64,000 nucleotides of DNA, taken from Thauera propionica (GTDB taxonomy: Bacteria; Pseudomonadota; Gammaproteobacteria; Burkholderiales; Rhodocyclaceae). The stretch covers positions 434,001 through 498,000 of the forward strand of contig NZ_NOIH01000003.1 in assembly GCF_002245655.1 (NCBI RefSeq). The letters run 5' to 3'. This document shows, piece after piece, positions 17,593-25,891 of the stretch; within the stretch, counting starts at the first letter, position 1; the number at the start of each line of letters is the position of its first letter. A model generated the notes under the pieces. That model saw nothing but the letters and a program-made list of their open reading frames with translations, was not told the DNA's origin and ran no database searches. Made by a program: the position numbers and the translations under genes.

Positions 17593-18558
17593 TCAGTACG
17601 CGCTGTCGACGAGGTTGGTCGGCCGGCCGGCGACGAAGTTCTCGATGTTGTCGATCAGCTGGTCGGCCAGCGTCTGCTGCGCCTCGTCCGAGGCCCAGGC
17701 CACGTGCGGAGTCAGGATGACGTTGGGGCGCGCGGCGATGCGCATCATCGGGCTGTCGGCCGCGGGCGGCTCGCCGTCGGCGACGTCGAAACCGGCGCCG
17801 GCGATGAGTCCTTCGTCCAGCGCCTGCACCAGCGCGGCCTCGTCCACCAGGCCGCCGCGGCCGGTGTTGATGATGAGCGGGCGCCGTGCCATGGCGCGGA
17901 ATTCGGGCGTCGCGATCATGCCGCGGCTCTGCGGCGTGAGCGGGCAATGCAGGGTGATGATGTCGCTGGTCGCCAGCATCTCGTCCCAGGGCGTGTAGAG
18001 GCGGCCGGCGCCGGTCTTGCCCTTGCGTGCGGCGAACAGCGGCACCATGCCGAAGGCACGCGCGATGTCGGCCACACGCTGGCCCAGCACGCCTTCGCCG
18101 ATGATGCCCAGGCGGGCGCCGCGCAGGTCGTGGATGGTGTGGTTGAAGAAGCAGAACTGGCCCGAGCGCTGCCATTCGCCGGCCAGCACGTCGTCACGGT
18201 AGGCGACGAGGTTGCGGCGCAGCGCCAGCATCAGCGCGAAGGTGTGTTCGGGCACGGTATTGACGGCGTAGCCGCGGATGTTGGCCACCGCGATGCCGTG
18301 CTGCTGGCAGTACGCCTTGTCGACGCAGTCGGTGCCGGTGGCGGCGACCGCGACCAGACGCAGCGCGGGCAGTTGCGCCAGCACCGCGGCGGACAGCGGC
18401 ACCTTGTTGGTGATGGCGATGCTGGCACCGGCCAGGCGCTCGACGATCTGCTCGGGCGCGGTCCGGTCATGGACGACCAGTTCGTGCGCGAACGCCGGGC
18501 TGCGCAGGCGGATCTGCGGCGCGATGGTCGCGCGGTCGAGGAAAACGATCTTGTGCAT
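17593..18558 (-). CDS. D-2-hydroxyacid dehydrogenase, glycerate dehydrogenase (HprA)-like
   Basis: 321 residues. The Rossmann motif is somewhat altered, LGIIGEGVLGQRVADIA, where G-x-G-x-x-G is kept. Family features are AVAATGTDCVD, YAVNTVPEHTFALMLALRR and NTGRGGLVDEAAL (catalytic Arg region). The catalytic His is in ILTPHVAWAS near residue 288. It reduces a 2-keto acid such as hydroxypyruvate with NAD(P)H. Closest resemblance is to HprA-type glycerate dehydrogenase, but related enzymes use other keto acids. ATG 18558 lacks a strong ribosome binding site. Only 38 bases separate it from the transsulfuration-type gene upstream, so the two are probably cotranscribed. Confidence 0.88.
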   Translation of the reverse strand: MHKIVFLDRATIAPQIRLRSPAFAHELVVHDRTAPEQIVERLAGASIAITNKVPLSAAVLAQLPALRLVAVAATGTDCVDKAYCQQHGIAVANIRGYAVNTVPEHTFALMLALRRNLVAYRDDVLAGEWQRSGQFCFFNHTIHDLRGARLGIIGEGVLGQRVADIARAFGMVPLFAARKGKTGAGRLYTPWDEMLATSDIITLHCPLTPQSRGMIATPEFRAMARRPLIINTGRGGLVDEAALVQALDEGLIAGAGFDVADGEPPAADSPMMRIAARPNVILTPHVAWASDEAQQTLADQLIDNIENFVAGRPTNLVDSAY

Positions 18559-18596
18559 GGACGTTGGGTTTGTCTTGGGGAAGGAAGAACGCGACC

Positions 18597-19727
18597 TCAG
18601 TCGCCCAGCGCCTGCGTCAGGTCGGCGAGCAGGTCGGCCACCGGCTCGATGCCGACCGACAGCCGCAGCAGGTCGGTGGGGCAGCGGCTGCCCGGGCCTT
18701 CGACGCTGGCGCGGTGCTCGATGAGGCTCTCGACCGAGCCAAGCGAGGTGGCACGCTTGAAGACCTGCACGCGCGCCGCCACGTCGCGGGCCCTGGCTTC
18801 GCCGTCCCTGAGCCGGATCGACAGCATGCCGCCGAAGCCGCCGTTCATCTGCGCGACGGCGGTCGCGTGCTGCGGATGCGAGGGCAGGCCCGGATACAGC
18901 ACCTGCGCGATCGCCGGGTGCTGCGCGAGCTCGGTCGCGAGCTGCAGCGCATTCGCGCAGGCGGCGCGCACCCGCAGATGCAGCGTGCGCATGCCGCGGA
19001 GCAGCAGCCAGGCCTCGAAGGGGCCGAGGATGGCGCCGCCGAGGTTACGCATGACGCGGATGCGCTGCCACAGCGGCGAGTCCTCGCGCGTGACCAGGGC
19101 GCCGGCGACGACGTCGGAATGTCCGTTGAGGTACTTGGTGGCCGAATGCAGCGCGATGTCCGCGCCAAGGGCCAGCGGCTGGCACAGCACCGGCGTGGCC
19201 ACGGTGGAATCGACCAACGTCATGGCGCCGTGCTGGCGCGCGAGCGCGGCCGCGGCGCGGATGTCGGTGAGTTCCCAGGTGGGATTGGCGGGCGTCTCCA
19301 CCCACAGCAGGCGCGTAGGTGCGGCAGCGAGCTGGCGCTCGACGTCGGCGATGTCGGCGTTGTCGTAGAAGGCAAGCTGGATGCGGCCATGCTCGGCGAG
19401 GTCCAGCAGCCACTTGCGCAGCGCCCAGTACATCGACTGCGGGGCGAGGACGCGGTCCCCCGGCTCCAGTGCCTGCAGCACGGCCGATGCCGCGGCGTGG
19501 CCGGAGGCGAACAGCAGGGCCTGGGTGCCACCGTCGAGCTGGCGCAGCACCTCTTCCGCCTCGATGTAGGCGGGGCTGGCGTCGCGCGCATAGACCCGCC
19601 CGCCCGGGTAGCTGCCGTCTGCCGCGCGCTCGAAGGTGCTGGCGAGGTGAATGGGCGGGACGATGTCGCGGTAGGGCTCGGCCACGCGGCCAAGGCCATG
19701 CACGGTGAGGGTTTCGAGTGAGCTCAT
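18597..19727 (-). CDS. PLP-dependent transsulfuration enzyme, cystathionine gamma-synthase type
   Basis: 376 residues of the Cys/Met metabolism PLP family. Key motifs: YARDASPAYIEAEEVLRQLDGG, the SGHAAASAVLQAL pocket, WVETPANPTWELTDI, DSTVATPVLCQPLALGADI and HSATKYLNGHSDVVAG, which contains the PLP-binding lysine. Conserved C-terminal SLGSVESLIEHRAS. Members make cystathionine from activated homoserine (MetB) or act as lyases or O-acetylhomoserine sulfhydrylases; the exact reaction is not readable from the sequence. Start ATG 19727 has GGGGAA upstream; an in-frame start 21 codons earlier is less likely. It precedes the hydroxyacid dehydrogenase gene. The window also encodes sulfate uptake and metH. 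Confidence 0.88.
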   Translation of the reverse strand: MSSLETLTVHGLGRVAEPYRDIVPPIHLASTFERAADGSYPGGRVYARDASPAYIEAEEVLRQLDGGTQALLFASGHAAASAVLQALEPGDRVLAPQSMYWALRKWLLDLAEHGRIQLAFYDNADIADVERQLAAAPTRLLWVETPANPTWELTDIRAAAALARQHGAMTLVDSTVATPVLCQPLALGADIALHSATKYLNGHSDVVAGALVTREDSPLWQRIRVMRNLGGAILGPFEAWLLLRGMRTLHLRVRAACANALQLATELAQHPAIAQVLYPGLPSHPQHATAVAQMNGGFGGMLSIRLRDGEARARDVAARVQVFKRATSLGSVESLIEHRASVEGPGSRCPTDLLRLSVGIEPVADLLADLTQALGD

Positions 19728-19866
19728 GCGGTTCCCCAGGGTGGCGGGCGCGTCGGCCTGCCCGGTCGATGGATTCGGAAGGACCGCCATCCTAATCCAG
19801 CGCGCCGCGAGAGGGGGTCCCCTCGGGGATCACCCCTGGGGTCGCACCAAGGGGCTGCACCCCTGC
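19728..19866. other. Gap rich in G/C blocks, possible hairpins
   Basis: Between the transsulfuration-type gene and the end of the pirin gene, positions 19811-19865 hold alternating blocks of GGGG and CCCC (for example GGGGTCCCC, CACCCCTGGGG) that can fold in several ways. They may act as the pirin transcript's terminator, but no T-run follows. No coding signal is seen. Confidence 0.3.
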
Positions 19867-20583
19867 TCAGTAGTGCGGCGTCTCGTTCGACCGCAGGTCG
19901 AACAGCAGCACCTCGGCCTGCTCGCCCCGGGCGAATTCGATCTCGCGCGCGTCGCGCAGCTTGACCGCATCGCCTGCCGCGAGACGCCGGCCGTTGATGT
20001 CGAGGGCGCCGCGCGCCACATGCACGTAGGCGAAGCGCTTGGCCGGCAAGGTGAAGCGCTGGTGTTCCGCACCGTCGAACAGGCCGGCATACACGCGGGC
20101 GTCCTGATGCACGGACAGCGAGCCCTCGGCACCGTCGGGCGAGATGATCAGGCGCAGCCGGCCGCGCTTTTCCCCGGCGTCGAAATGCTGCTGCTGGTAG
20201 CGCGGCGCCACGCCCTTCCGATCGGGCACGATCCAGATTTGCAGGAAGTGCACCTCCTGCTCGCGCGAGGCGTTGTACTCGCTGTGGCGCACGCCGGTGC
20301 CGGCGCTCATCATCTGCACGTCGCCCGGGCGGATCACCGAGCCGGTGCCCATCGAATCCTTGTGCTCCAGCGCGCCATCGAGGACGTAGGAGAAGATCTC
20401 CATGTCGCGGTGACCGTGGGTGTCGAAGCCCCGCCCCGGACGCACCCGGTCCTCGTTGATCACCAGCAGGTCCGAGAATCCCAGGTGTTGCGGGTCGTAG
20501 TAGCTGCCGAAGGAAAAGCTGTGCTGCGAATGCAGCCAGCCGAAGTTTGCGAGGCCGCGCGCGGCGGCGGGTCGGAGTTCCAT
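19867..20583 (-). CDS. Pirin-family protein (YhhW/quercetinase-like bicupin)
   Basis: 238 residues with the pirin opening, FGWLHSQHSFSFGSYYDPQHLGFSDLLVINEDRV, and metal-binding features GFDTHGHRDMEIFSYVLDGALEHKDS. Two of the cupin histidines are in HGHRDME, another in VRHSEYNAS, and the glutamate in EVHFLQIWIVP. Some members cleave quercetin with O2; others are redox or stress regulators. The physiological role is therefore open. AGGA lies four bases before ATG 20583. Downstream of, and same strand as, the YceI/cytochrome b561 cluster, separated by 74 bases. Confidence 0.92.
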   Translation of the reverse strand: MELRPAAARGLANFGWLHSQHSFSFGSYYDPQHLGFSDLLVINEDRVRPGRGFDTHGHRDMEIFSYVLDGALEHKDSMGTGSVIRPGDVQMMSAGTGVRHSEYNASREQEVHFLQIWIVPDRKGVAPRYQQQHFDAGEKRGRLRLIISPDGAEGSLSVHQDARVYAGLFDGAEHQRFTLPAKRFAYVHVARGALDINGRRLAAGDAVKLRDAREIEFARGEQAEVLLFDLRSNETPHY

Positions 20584-20657
20584 GACGTCCTGGTCCTGTC
20601 GTTGGCGCGGGCGCCGGCGGGGCCGCCACCGGACGGCGCCCGCCGCGCATTGCCGCC

Positions 20658-21233
20658 TTATTGCTTGATCGCTTCGAGCGAGACGGTGATCGTCACCTCG
20701 TCACCCACGTTGGGCGCGTACTTGCCGGCGTTGAACTCGCTGCGCTTGATCACGGTGCTGGCGTTGGCGCCGATGGCGTCCTTCTTCAGCATCGGGTGCG
20801 GCATGGTGGTGAAGTGGGTCACCTTCAGCGTCACCGGCTTGGTCACGCCCTTGATCGTCAGCTCGCCGTCGATGCTCGCCGGCTTGTCGCCGTCAAACGT
20901 GACCTTGGTCGACTTGAAGGTGGCGGTCGGGTACTTGGCGGTGTCGAGGAAGTCCTCGCCCTGGATGTGCTCGTTGAAGGTGGCATAGCCGGTGTTGACC
21001 GAGGTCATGTCGATGGTGATGTCGACCGCGCCGGTCCTGGCCGCCTTGTCCAGCGTGACGGTGCCGGTGGTCTTCTCGAACTTCGAGACCTGGGTCGACA
21101 GGCCGAAGTGGCTGTACGAGAAGCTCGGGAAGGTGTGGGTGGGGTCGATGCCGTAGGTCTCGGGCGCGGCGAACGCGGAGTTGGCGGCGGCCGAGATGAT
21201 CAGGGCGGCGGAAAGTTTGGCGATACGGTTCAT
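20658..21233 (-). CDS. YceI-family periplasmic protein (first paralogue)
   Basis: 191 residues. A signal peptide ends near residue 22 (ANSAFA), and the mature part is the YceI lipocalin-like barrel: YGIDPTHTFPSFSYSHFGLSTQVSKF, then the ITIDMTSVNTG strand, DTAKYPTATFKSTKV and LTIKGVTKPVTLKVTHF. YceI proteins bind polyisoprenoids such as ubiquinone-8 in a hydrophobic pocket. GAGGA lies just before ATG 21233. It sits with a second YceI gene and a cytochrome b561 gene on one strand, a common grouping that suggests quinone-linked electron transfer in the envelope. Confidence 0.93.
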   Translation of the reverse strand: MNRIAKLSAALIISAAANSAFAAPETYGIDPTHTFPSFSYSHFGLSTQVSKFEKTTGTVTLDKAARTGAVDITIDMTSVNTGYATFNEHIQGEDFLDTAKYPTATFKSTKVTFDGDKPASIDGELTIKGVTKPVTLKVTHFTTMPHPMLKKDAIGANASTVIKRSEFNAGKYAPNVGDEVTITVSLEAIKQ

Positions 21234-21295
21234 GTTGAGGTCCTCTCAGGGTTGGGGGTCTTGAACAGGGGTGGGGTTGCGAGCGATGCCGCGGC

Positions 21296-21853
21296 TTATT
21301 TCGCCGCGGCGGTGATGCGGAACTTGATCACGACGTCGTTGGCGACGACGTCGAAGGCCTTCCAGGCGCCTTCGCCGACCGAGAAGTCGCCGCGCTTGAT
21401 CGTCAGGCTGCCTTCGAACACGCCGGCCTTGCCCTGCTCGGCGAAGGTGGCGGGGACGACGACGTCCCGGGTCGTGCCCTTGATCGTCAGCTTGCCGGCG
21501 ACCTCGTACTTGTTGCCGCCGAGCGCCTTGACGCCAGTGGATTCGAAGCGCGCGGTGGGGAAGTCCTTGGTGTTGAACCAGGTCTTGCGCGCCGCCTCCT
21601 CGTCGCCCTCGTCGCTGCCGGTGTCGATGCTGGCGAGTTCGACCTCGATGGTGGCCGAGGCCGCCTGCGGGGCGGCCGGGTCGAAGCGAAGCTGGCTCGA
21701 GAACTTCCTGAAGGCGCCGTCCATCGACACGCCCATCTGCTGATAGCCGAAGGCGATGCGGCTCTGGTCGGCCTGGACCTGGCTGTATTCGACGGCGTGG
21801 GCGGACGCGGCGATGGCGAAGGTGGAGAACAGGGCGAGGGCGATGCGTTTCAT
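21296..21853 (-). CDS. YceI-family periplasmic protein (second paralogue)
   Basis: 185 residues with a signal peptide ending about residue 20 (ASAHAVEY). The core shows SRIAFGYQQMGVSMDGAF, an IEVELASIDTGSDEGDEEA strand and loop, FNTKDFPTARFESTGVKAL and LTIKGTTRDVVVPATF. It is clearly related to the neighbouring YceI protein but diverged, especially around the acidic EGDEEA segment that precedes WFNTKDF. ATG 21853 starts a typical signal peptide (MKRIALALFSTF). It follows the cytochrome b561 gene by only 30 bases, so the three are likely one operon. Confidence 0.93.
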   Translation of the reverse strand: MKRIALALFSTFAIAASAHAVEYSQVQADQSRIAFGYQQMGVSMDGAFRKFSSQLRFDPAAPQAASATIEVELASIDTGSDEGDEEAARKTWFNTKDFPTARFESTGVKALGGNKYEVAGKLTIKGTTRDVVVPATFAEQGKAGVFEGSLTIKRGDFSVGEGAWKAFDVVANDVVIKFRITAAAK

Positions 21854-21883
21854 GGTTTCAGTCCTTGGCAATTCGGGAGGGGT

Positions 21884-22432
21884 TCAGTCGGCGCGGCCCG
21901 GCAGCATGCGGGTGAGCACGTCGTCCTTGTCGAAGAAGTGATGCTTGAGCGCGGCGCCGACGTGGCCGAGCAGCACGGCGATCAGCACGAAATTCAGCAC
22001 CACGTGCACCGTCTGCAGCAGGTCGCCGAGCGCCTTGTCCTTGGCGAGCAGGTCTGGGATCGGCAGCACGCCGAACCACACGGTCTGGAAGCCCTTGGCC
22101 GAGCTCATCAGCCAGCCGGTGAGCGGGATGGCGAACATCAGCACGTACAACAGGTGGTGGCCGGCGTGGGCGGCGATGCGTTCGATCGGCGCCATGTGCT
22201 GCGGCAGCGCCGGCGGCCGGTGGGTGATGCGCCAGGCCAGGCGCACGACGACGAGCAGGAACACGGTGACGCCCACCCACTTGTGCCACGAGTAGATCTG
22301 CAGCTTGGTGGGCGAGACATCCAGCCCGGTCATGTAGAAACCCAGGCCCAGCATGCCGAAGATGAGCATGGCGATGAGCCAGTGCAGGGTCTTGGCGGTG
22401 GCGGTGTAATGGGCGTTCATGGGGGTGCTCAT
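21884..22432 (-). CDS. Cytochrome b561 family membrane protein
   Basis: 182 residues with four membrane helices, as in bacterial cytochrome b561 (YodB/YceJ-like). Haem-ligand histidines are seen in TLHWLIAML, YSWHKWVGVTVFLLVVVRL, HHLLYVLMFAIPLTGWLMS and VHVVLNFVLIAVLLGHVGAALKHH. It is expected to carry electrons between quinone and an acceptor in the inner membrane or periplasm. ATG 22432 has AAAGGA about nine bases upstream. The gene leads a likely operon with the two yceI genes and is divergent from a LysR gene, probably its regulator. Confidence 0.92.
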   Translation of the reverse strand: MSTPMNAHYTATAKTLHWLIAMLIFGMLGLGFYMTGLDVSPTKLQIYSWHKWVGVTVFLLVVVRLAWRITHRPPALPQHMAPIERIAAHAGHHLLYVLMFAIPLTGWLMSSAKGFQTVWFGVLPIPDLLAKDKALGDLLQTVHVVLNFVLIAVLLGHVGAALKHHFFDKDDVLTRMLPGRAD

Positions 22433-22508
22433 GATCCGAAGTCCTTTGACGATCGGCCCGGACCGCGGTCCGTGCAATTGCGATGACTGAACTTTAGGCG
22501 CTGGCGGC

Positions 22509-22525
22509 GTCGCGAAATAGGCGAC
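22509..22525. promoter_or_regulatory. Inverted repeat GTCGC-N7-GCGAC, candidate LysR operator
   Basis: A perfect 5-7-5 inverted repeat lies in the 126-base gap between the divergent cytochrome b561 and LysR genes. LysR regulators usually bind an interrupted dyad in such a gap. A second short dyad, TTGCTC-GGA-GAGCAA at 22542-22556, overlaps the LysR gene's ribosome binding site and might form a small RNA hairpin. Confidence 0.4.
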
Positions 22526-22558
22526 AATCGAAAAATCAAAATTGCTCGGAGAGCAACA

Positions 22559-23449
22559 ATGAACCGGCTCGATGCGATGAACCTCTTCGTGCGGGTGGCG
22601 GACCTCGGCAGCTTCGCCGCGGTCGCCAACCAGCTTGGCGTGGCCCGTTCGGTGGTCACGCGCCAGATCGCGGCGCTGGAGGAGCACCTGGGGGTGAAGC
22701 TGATGGTGCGCACCACCCGCCGGCTGACCCTGACCAGCGCGGGAACGAGCTACCTGGACAAGTGCCGCACCATTCTCGACCTGGTGGAGAGCGCCGAGGC
22801 CGACGTGATGGAGGCGCGCCTGACGCCCCGCGGCAACCTGCGCATCAGCCTGCCGCTGAGCTACGGCCTGAAGCGGATCGCGCCGCTGCTGCCCGCGTTC
22901 CTGAAGACCTACCCCGAGATCAGCCTAGCCCTCGACTTCACCGACCGCCACATCAACCTCATCGACGAGGGCGTGGACCTGTCGATCCGCATCGCGCCCC
23001 GTCTCGACCCCGGCGACGTCGCGCGCAAGCTGGGCGAAAGCCGGCTCATCGCCGTCGCCTCGCCCGACTACCTGGCACGGCACGGCCGGCCGACGCATCC
23101 ATCGGAACTGACCGCCCACGGCTGCCTGGGCTACTCGGCCAGGACGCAGAACCGCCCGCTCGCCTTCCTCATCGACGGCAGGATGGAGAACATTCACGTG
23201 CCCTTCCGCCTGCAGGCCAACAACGGCGACGCCCTGATGGAAGCAGCCGCGCAGGGCCTGGGCATCACCGTGCAGCCGGATTTCATCGCCAACGCCTACC
23301 TCGCGAGCGGTGCGGTGGAACCGATCCTGGAAGGCTTCGCGCCGCCGCCGCTCGGTATCCACGCGATGCTGCCGAGCAACCGCTACCTGCCGCACCGCGT
23401 GCGGGTGCTGATCGATTTCCTCGCCAAGGGACTTGCCGCGCCGGCATAG
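22559..23449 (+). CDS. LysR-family transcriptional regulator
   Basis: 296 residues. The helix-turn-helix is MNLFVRVADLGSFAAVANQLGVARSVVTRQIAALEEHLG, followed by LMVRTTRRLTLTSAGTSYL, a pattern typical of the large CrgA/AaeR-like group. The effector domain has ISLALDFTDRHINLIDEGVDLSIRI, also characteristic. It is divergent from cytochrome b561 and the yceI pair, which it most likely regulates. Closest characterised relatives respond to aromatic or oxidative signals, but the ligand here is unknown. GGAG lies seven bases before ATG 22559. Confidence 0.9.
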   Translation: MNRLDAMNLFVRVADLGSFAAVANQLGVARSVVTRQIAALEEHLGVKLMVRTTRRLTLTSAGTSYLDKCRTILDLVESAEADVMEARLTPRGNLRISLPLSYGLKRIAPLLPAFLKTYPEISLALDFTDRHINLIDEGVDLSIRIAPRLDPGDVARKLGESRLIAVASPDYLARHGRPTHPSELTAHGCLGYSARTQNRPLAFLIDGRMENIHVPFRLQANNGDALMEAAAQGLGITVQPDFIANAYLASGAVEPILEGFAPPPLGIHAMLPSNRYLPHRVRVLIDFLAKGLAAPA

Positions 23450-23458
23450 CGCGCATCC

Positions 23459-23478
23459 GAATAAGCAATCCGTTTTTT
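23459..23478 (+). promoter_or_regulatory. Repeated element of the cys locus, copy 1 (upstream of sbp)
   Basis: GAATAAGCAA followed by two to four variable bases and a T-run occurs here, 88 bases before sbp, and again at 24931, 84 bases before cysT. The equal position in front of both sulfate transport units suggests a shared activator site, most likely for the CysB-like protein encoded at the end of the operon. CysB sites are poorly conserved, so the binding protein is inferred. Confidence 0.5.
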
Positions 23479-23546
23479 CTTCGTTCAGGTCATGAAGCCG
23501 GACGGATAGATTTTCTCCATCGCAATCACCCCTGACGGAGAAAATC

Positions 23547-24566
23547 ATGAAGTTCAGCCCCATCCGCCGCAGCCTGCTCGCCCTTGTCCTGGCCCCGGCC
23601 CTGGCAGCCGGTTTCGTTGGCAGCGCACAGGCGCAGACCACGCTGCTCAACGTCTCCTACGATCCGACACGCGAGCTCTATCAGGAATTCAACCCCCAGT
23701 TCGCCAAGCACTGGAAGAGCCAGACCGGCGAAGACGTCACCATCAAGCAATCGCACGGCGGCGCCGGCAAGCAGGCACGTGCGGTAATCGACGGACTCGA
23801 AGCCGATGTCGTCACGCTGGCGCTGGCCTACGACATCGACGCCATCGCCGAGAAGACCGGCAAGATCCCGACCGACTGGCAGAAGCGCCTCGCACACAAC
23901 AGCTCGCCCTACACCTCGACCATCGTGTTCCTGGTGCGCAAGGGCAACCCCAAGGGCATCAAGGACTGGGGCGACCTGGTCAAGCCGGGTGTCGAGGTCA
24001 TCACCCCCAACCCGAAGACCTCGGGCGGCGCACGCTGGAACTACCTCGCCGCCTGGGGCTACGCACTCAAGCAGCCGGGCGGCAACGAACAGACGGCGCA
24101 AGCCTTCGTCACCCAACTGCTCAAGCACGTGCCGGTGCTCGATTCCGGCGCCCGCGGTTCCACCAACACCTTCGTCCAGCGCGGCATCGGCGACGTGCTG
24201 CTGGCCTGGGAAAACGAGGCCTTCCTGTCGATCAACGAGCTCGGCCCGGACAAGTTCGAGATCGTCGTGCCGTCGATCTCGATCCTCGCCGAACCGCCGG
24301 TCACGGTCGTGGACGGCGTGGCGAAGAAGCGCGGCACCGAAAAGGTCGCCCAGGCCTACCTCGAGTACCTGTACTCGCCGGTCGGCCAGAAGCTCGCCGC
24401 CAAGCACTACTACCGCCCGGTCAAGCCCGAGCACGCCGACCCGGCCGATGTCGCGCGCTTTCCGAAGGTGGACCTGATCACCATCGAAGACCTCGGCGGC
24501 TGGCAGGCGGCGCAGAAGGAGCACTTCGCCGACGGTGGCGTGTTCGACCAGATCTACGCCAGGTAA
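23547..24566 (+). CDS. sbp: Sulfate/thiosulfate ABC transporter periplasmic binding protein
   Basis: 339 residues. The signal peptide ends near residue 32 (VGSAQAQT). The mature part is the Sbp/CysP fold: [17 protein letters not shown], then the oxyanion-binding [30 protein letters not shown] and [18 protein letters not shown]. It binds sulfate and delivers it to CysTWA in the inner membrane. CGGAG lies before ATG 23547. A copy of a repeated element precedes the gene and a strong hairpin terminator follows, so sbp is transcribed apart from cysTWA. Whether the name should be sbp or cysP cannot be decided from sequence alone. Confidence 0.93.
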   Translation: MKFSPIRRSLLALVLAPALAAGFVGSAQAQTTLLNVSYDPTRELYQEFNPQFAKHWKSQTGEDVTIKQSHGGAGKQARAVIDGLEADVVTLALAYDIDAIAEKTGKIPTDWQKRLAHNSSPYTSTIVFLVRKGNPKGIKDWGDLVKPGVEVITPNPKTSGGARWNYLAAWGYALKQPGGNEQTAQAFVTQLLKHVPVLDSGARGSTNTFVQRGIGDVLLAWENEAFLSINELGPDKFEIVVPSISILAEPPVTVVDGVAKKRGTEKVAQAYLEYLYSPVGQKLAAKHYYRPVKPEHADPADVARFPKVDLITIEDLGGWQAAQKEHFADGGVFDQIYAR

Positions 24567-24584
24567 GCGGGGTATCGAACCTGA

Positions 24585-24610
24585 CGAACCAGGCCGCCCG
24601 GCCTGGTTCG
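24585..24610. terminator. Bidirectional hairpin terminator after sbp
   Basis: An 11-bp perfect stem (CGAACCAGGCC with GGCCTGGTTCG) and a GCCC loop lie between the convergent ends of sbp and the small membrane protein gene. There is no long T-run on the plus strand, so efficiency is uncertain. Confidence 0.6.
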
Positions 24611-24615
24611 CACGA

Positions 24616-24876
24616 TCAGGATCGACGCCGCCTCCACAGCGCGATCGCCCCCCACAGCGCCACGCCGAAGACCGCTCCCGCAACCAGCCCAGCCCAACTG
24701 CTGACCGGCACCGGGTTGCGCACGACGATGTAGAGCAGGCCCGCCGGCAAGGCGATGCCGAAGGCGATGTTGCCGCCGTCGCCCGTGCGCACGAGCATTG
24801 CGCTGACGGTGTAGAGCACGCGCAGCAGGACGACCAGCAGCAGGGCCAGCAGGAAATTGCCCGCGAAATCCGACAT
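24616..24876 (-). CDS. Small hypothetical membrane protein within the sulfate uptake locus
   Basis: 86 residues with predicted helices at about 5-28, 37-53 and 57-80, and an Arg-rich end (LWRRRRS). No family is recognised. GAGGA stands just before ATG 24876, which supports a real gene. It lies on the minus strand between sbp and cysT, both on the plus strand, and its upstream gap holds the cysT promoter region. The positive C-terminus suggests it faces the cytoplasm. It could be a chance neighbour or an accessory to sulfate transport; nothing in the sequence decides this. Confidence 0.7.
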   Translation of the reverse strand: MSDFAGNFLLALLLVVLLRVLYTVSAMLVRTGDGGNIAFGIALPAGLLYIVVRNPVPVSSWAGLVAGAVFGVALWGAIALWRRRRS

Positions 24877-24930
24877 GTGATCCTCTTCTTGATTGCCGGC
24901 GCCATTCTAGGGGCGGGTTAGCAGCAAATC

Positions 24931-24950
24931 GAATAAGCAACGCTGTTTTT
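24931..24950 (+). promoter_or_regulatory. Repeated element of the cys locus, copy 2 (upstream of cysT)
   Basis: This second copy of GAATAAGCAA plus a T-run lies 84 bases before the cysT start codon, nearly the same distance as copy 1 from sbp. It is AT-rich and continues into ATTATTTTTC. Together the two copies suggest joint control of sbp and the cysTWAB operon by a sulfur-responsive activator. Confidence 0.5.
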
Positions 24951-25014
24951 ATTATTTTTCGGCCATAGCCCTTACGCCTAGACTCGATCGCATCCCCGAG
25001 TACAGGCATTCATC

Positions 25015-25890
25015 ATGGCTACCGCCGCCCCGTCCCTTCCTCTCCGCCCCACCTCTTCTGCCGCCCCACCCTTTCGCGTGCTGCCCGGCTTCAACCTGAC
25101 GCTTGGCTACACCCTCGGCTACCTGTCGCTGATCGTGCTGATTCCGCTGGCAGCGGTGTTCCTGAAGACGGCCGAGCTGACGCTGGCCGAGTTCTGGAAC
25201 GTCGTCACCGCGCCGCGGGTGGTGGCGTCGTACAAGCTGTCCTTCGGCATGTCGCTGCTGGCCGCCGCCATCAATGCGGTGTTCGGGCTGATGCTGGCAT
25301 GGGCGCTGGTGCGTTACTCCTTCCCTGGCAAGAAGCTGATCGACGCTCTGGTCGACCTGCCCTTCGCCCTGCCCACCGCGGTGGCCGGCATCTCGCTGAC
25401 CGCGCTGTACGCCAAGAATGGCTGGCTCGGCCAGTTCCTCGAGCCGCTCGGCATCCAGGTGGCGTTCAAGCCGCTGGGCGTGCTGGTGGCGCTGGTCTTC
25501 ATCGGCCTGCCCTTCGTGGTGCGCACGGTGCAGCCGATCCTGGAAGACCTCGACACCGAGCTGGAAGAGGCCGCCACCAGCCTGGGCGCGCAGCGCTGGC
25601 AGACCTTCCGCCACGTGATCCTGCCCATCGTCTTTCCGGCGCTGCTGACCGGCTTCGCGCTCGCCTTCGCGCGTGCGGTGGGCGAATACGGCTCTGTCAT
25701 CTTCATCGCCGGCAACATCCCGATGGTGTCGGAGATCACGCCGCTGATGATCATCACGAAGCTCGAGCAGTACGACTACACCGGCGCCACGGCGATCGCG
25801 ACCGTGATGCTGATCCTGTCCTTCGCCCTGCTGCTGATCATCAACGGCCTGCAGGCGTGGACGGCGAAACGAACCGGGAGGGACCGCTGA
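25015..25890 (+). CDS. cysT: Sulfate ABC transporter permease CysT (CysU)
   Basis: 291 residues with six membrane helices. The cytoplasmic coupling loop typical of ABC permeases reads [21 protein letters not shown], one of the EAA-type motifs, preceded by [20 protein letters not shown]. It forms the inner-membrane channel with CysW and takes sulfate or thiosulfate from the binding protein. Only one base separates its stop codon from the cysW start, so they are cotranscribed. The N-terminal 20 residues (Ala/Pro/Ser-rich) precede the first helix. Confidence 0.95.
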   Translation: MATAAPSLPLRPTSSAAPPFRVLPGFNLTLGYTLGYLSLIVLIPLAAVFLKTAELTLAEFWNVVTAPRVVASYKLSFGMSLLAAAINAVFGLMLAWALVRYSFPGKKLIDALVDLPFALPTAVAGISLTALYAKNGWLGQFLEPLGIQVAFKPLGVLVALVFIGLPFVVRTVQPILEDLDTELEEAATSLGAQRWQTFRHVILPIVFPALLTGFALAFARAVGEYGSVIFIAGNIPMVSEITPLMIITKLEQYDYTGATAIATVMLILSFALLLIINGLQAWTAKRTGRDR

Positions 25891-25891
25891 C

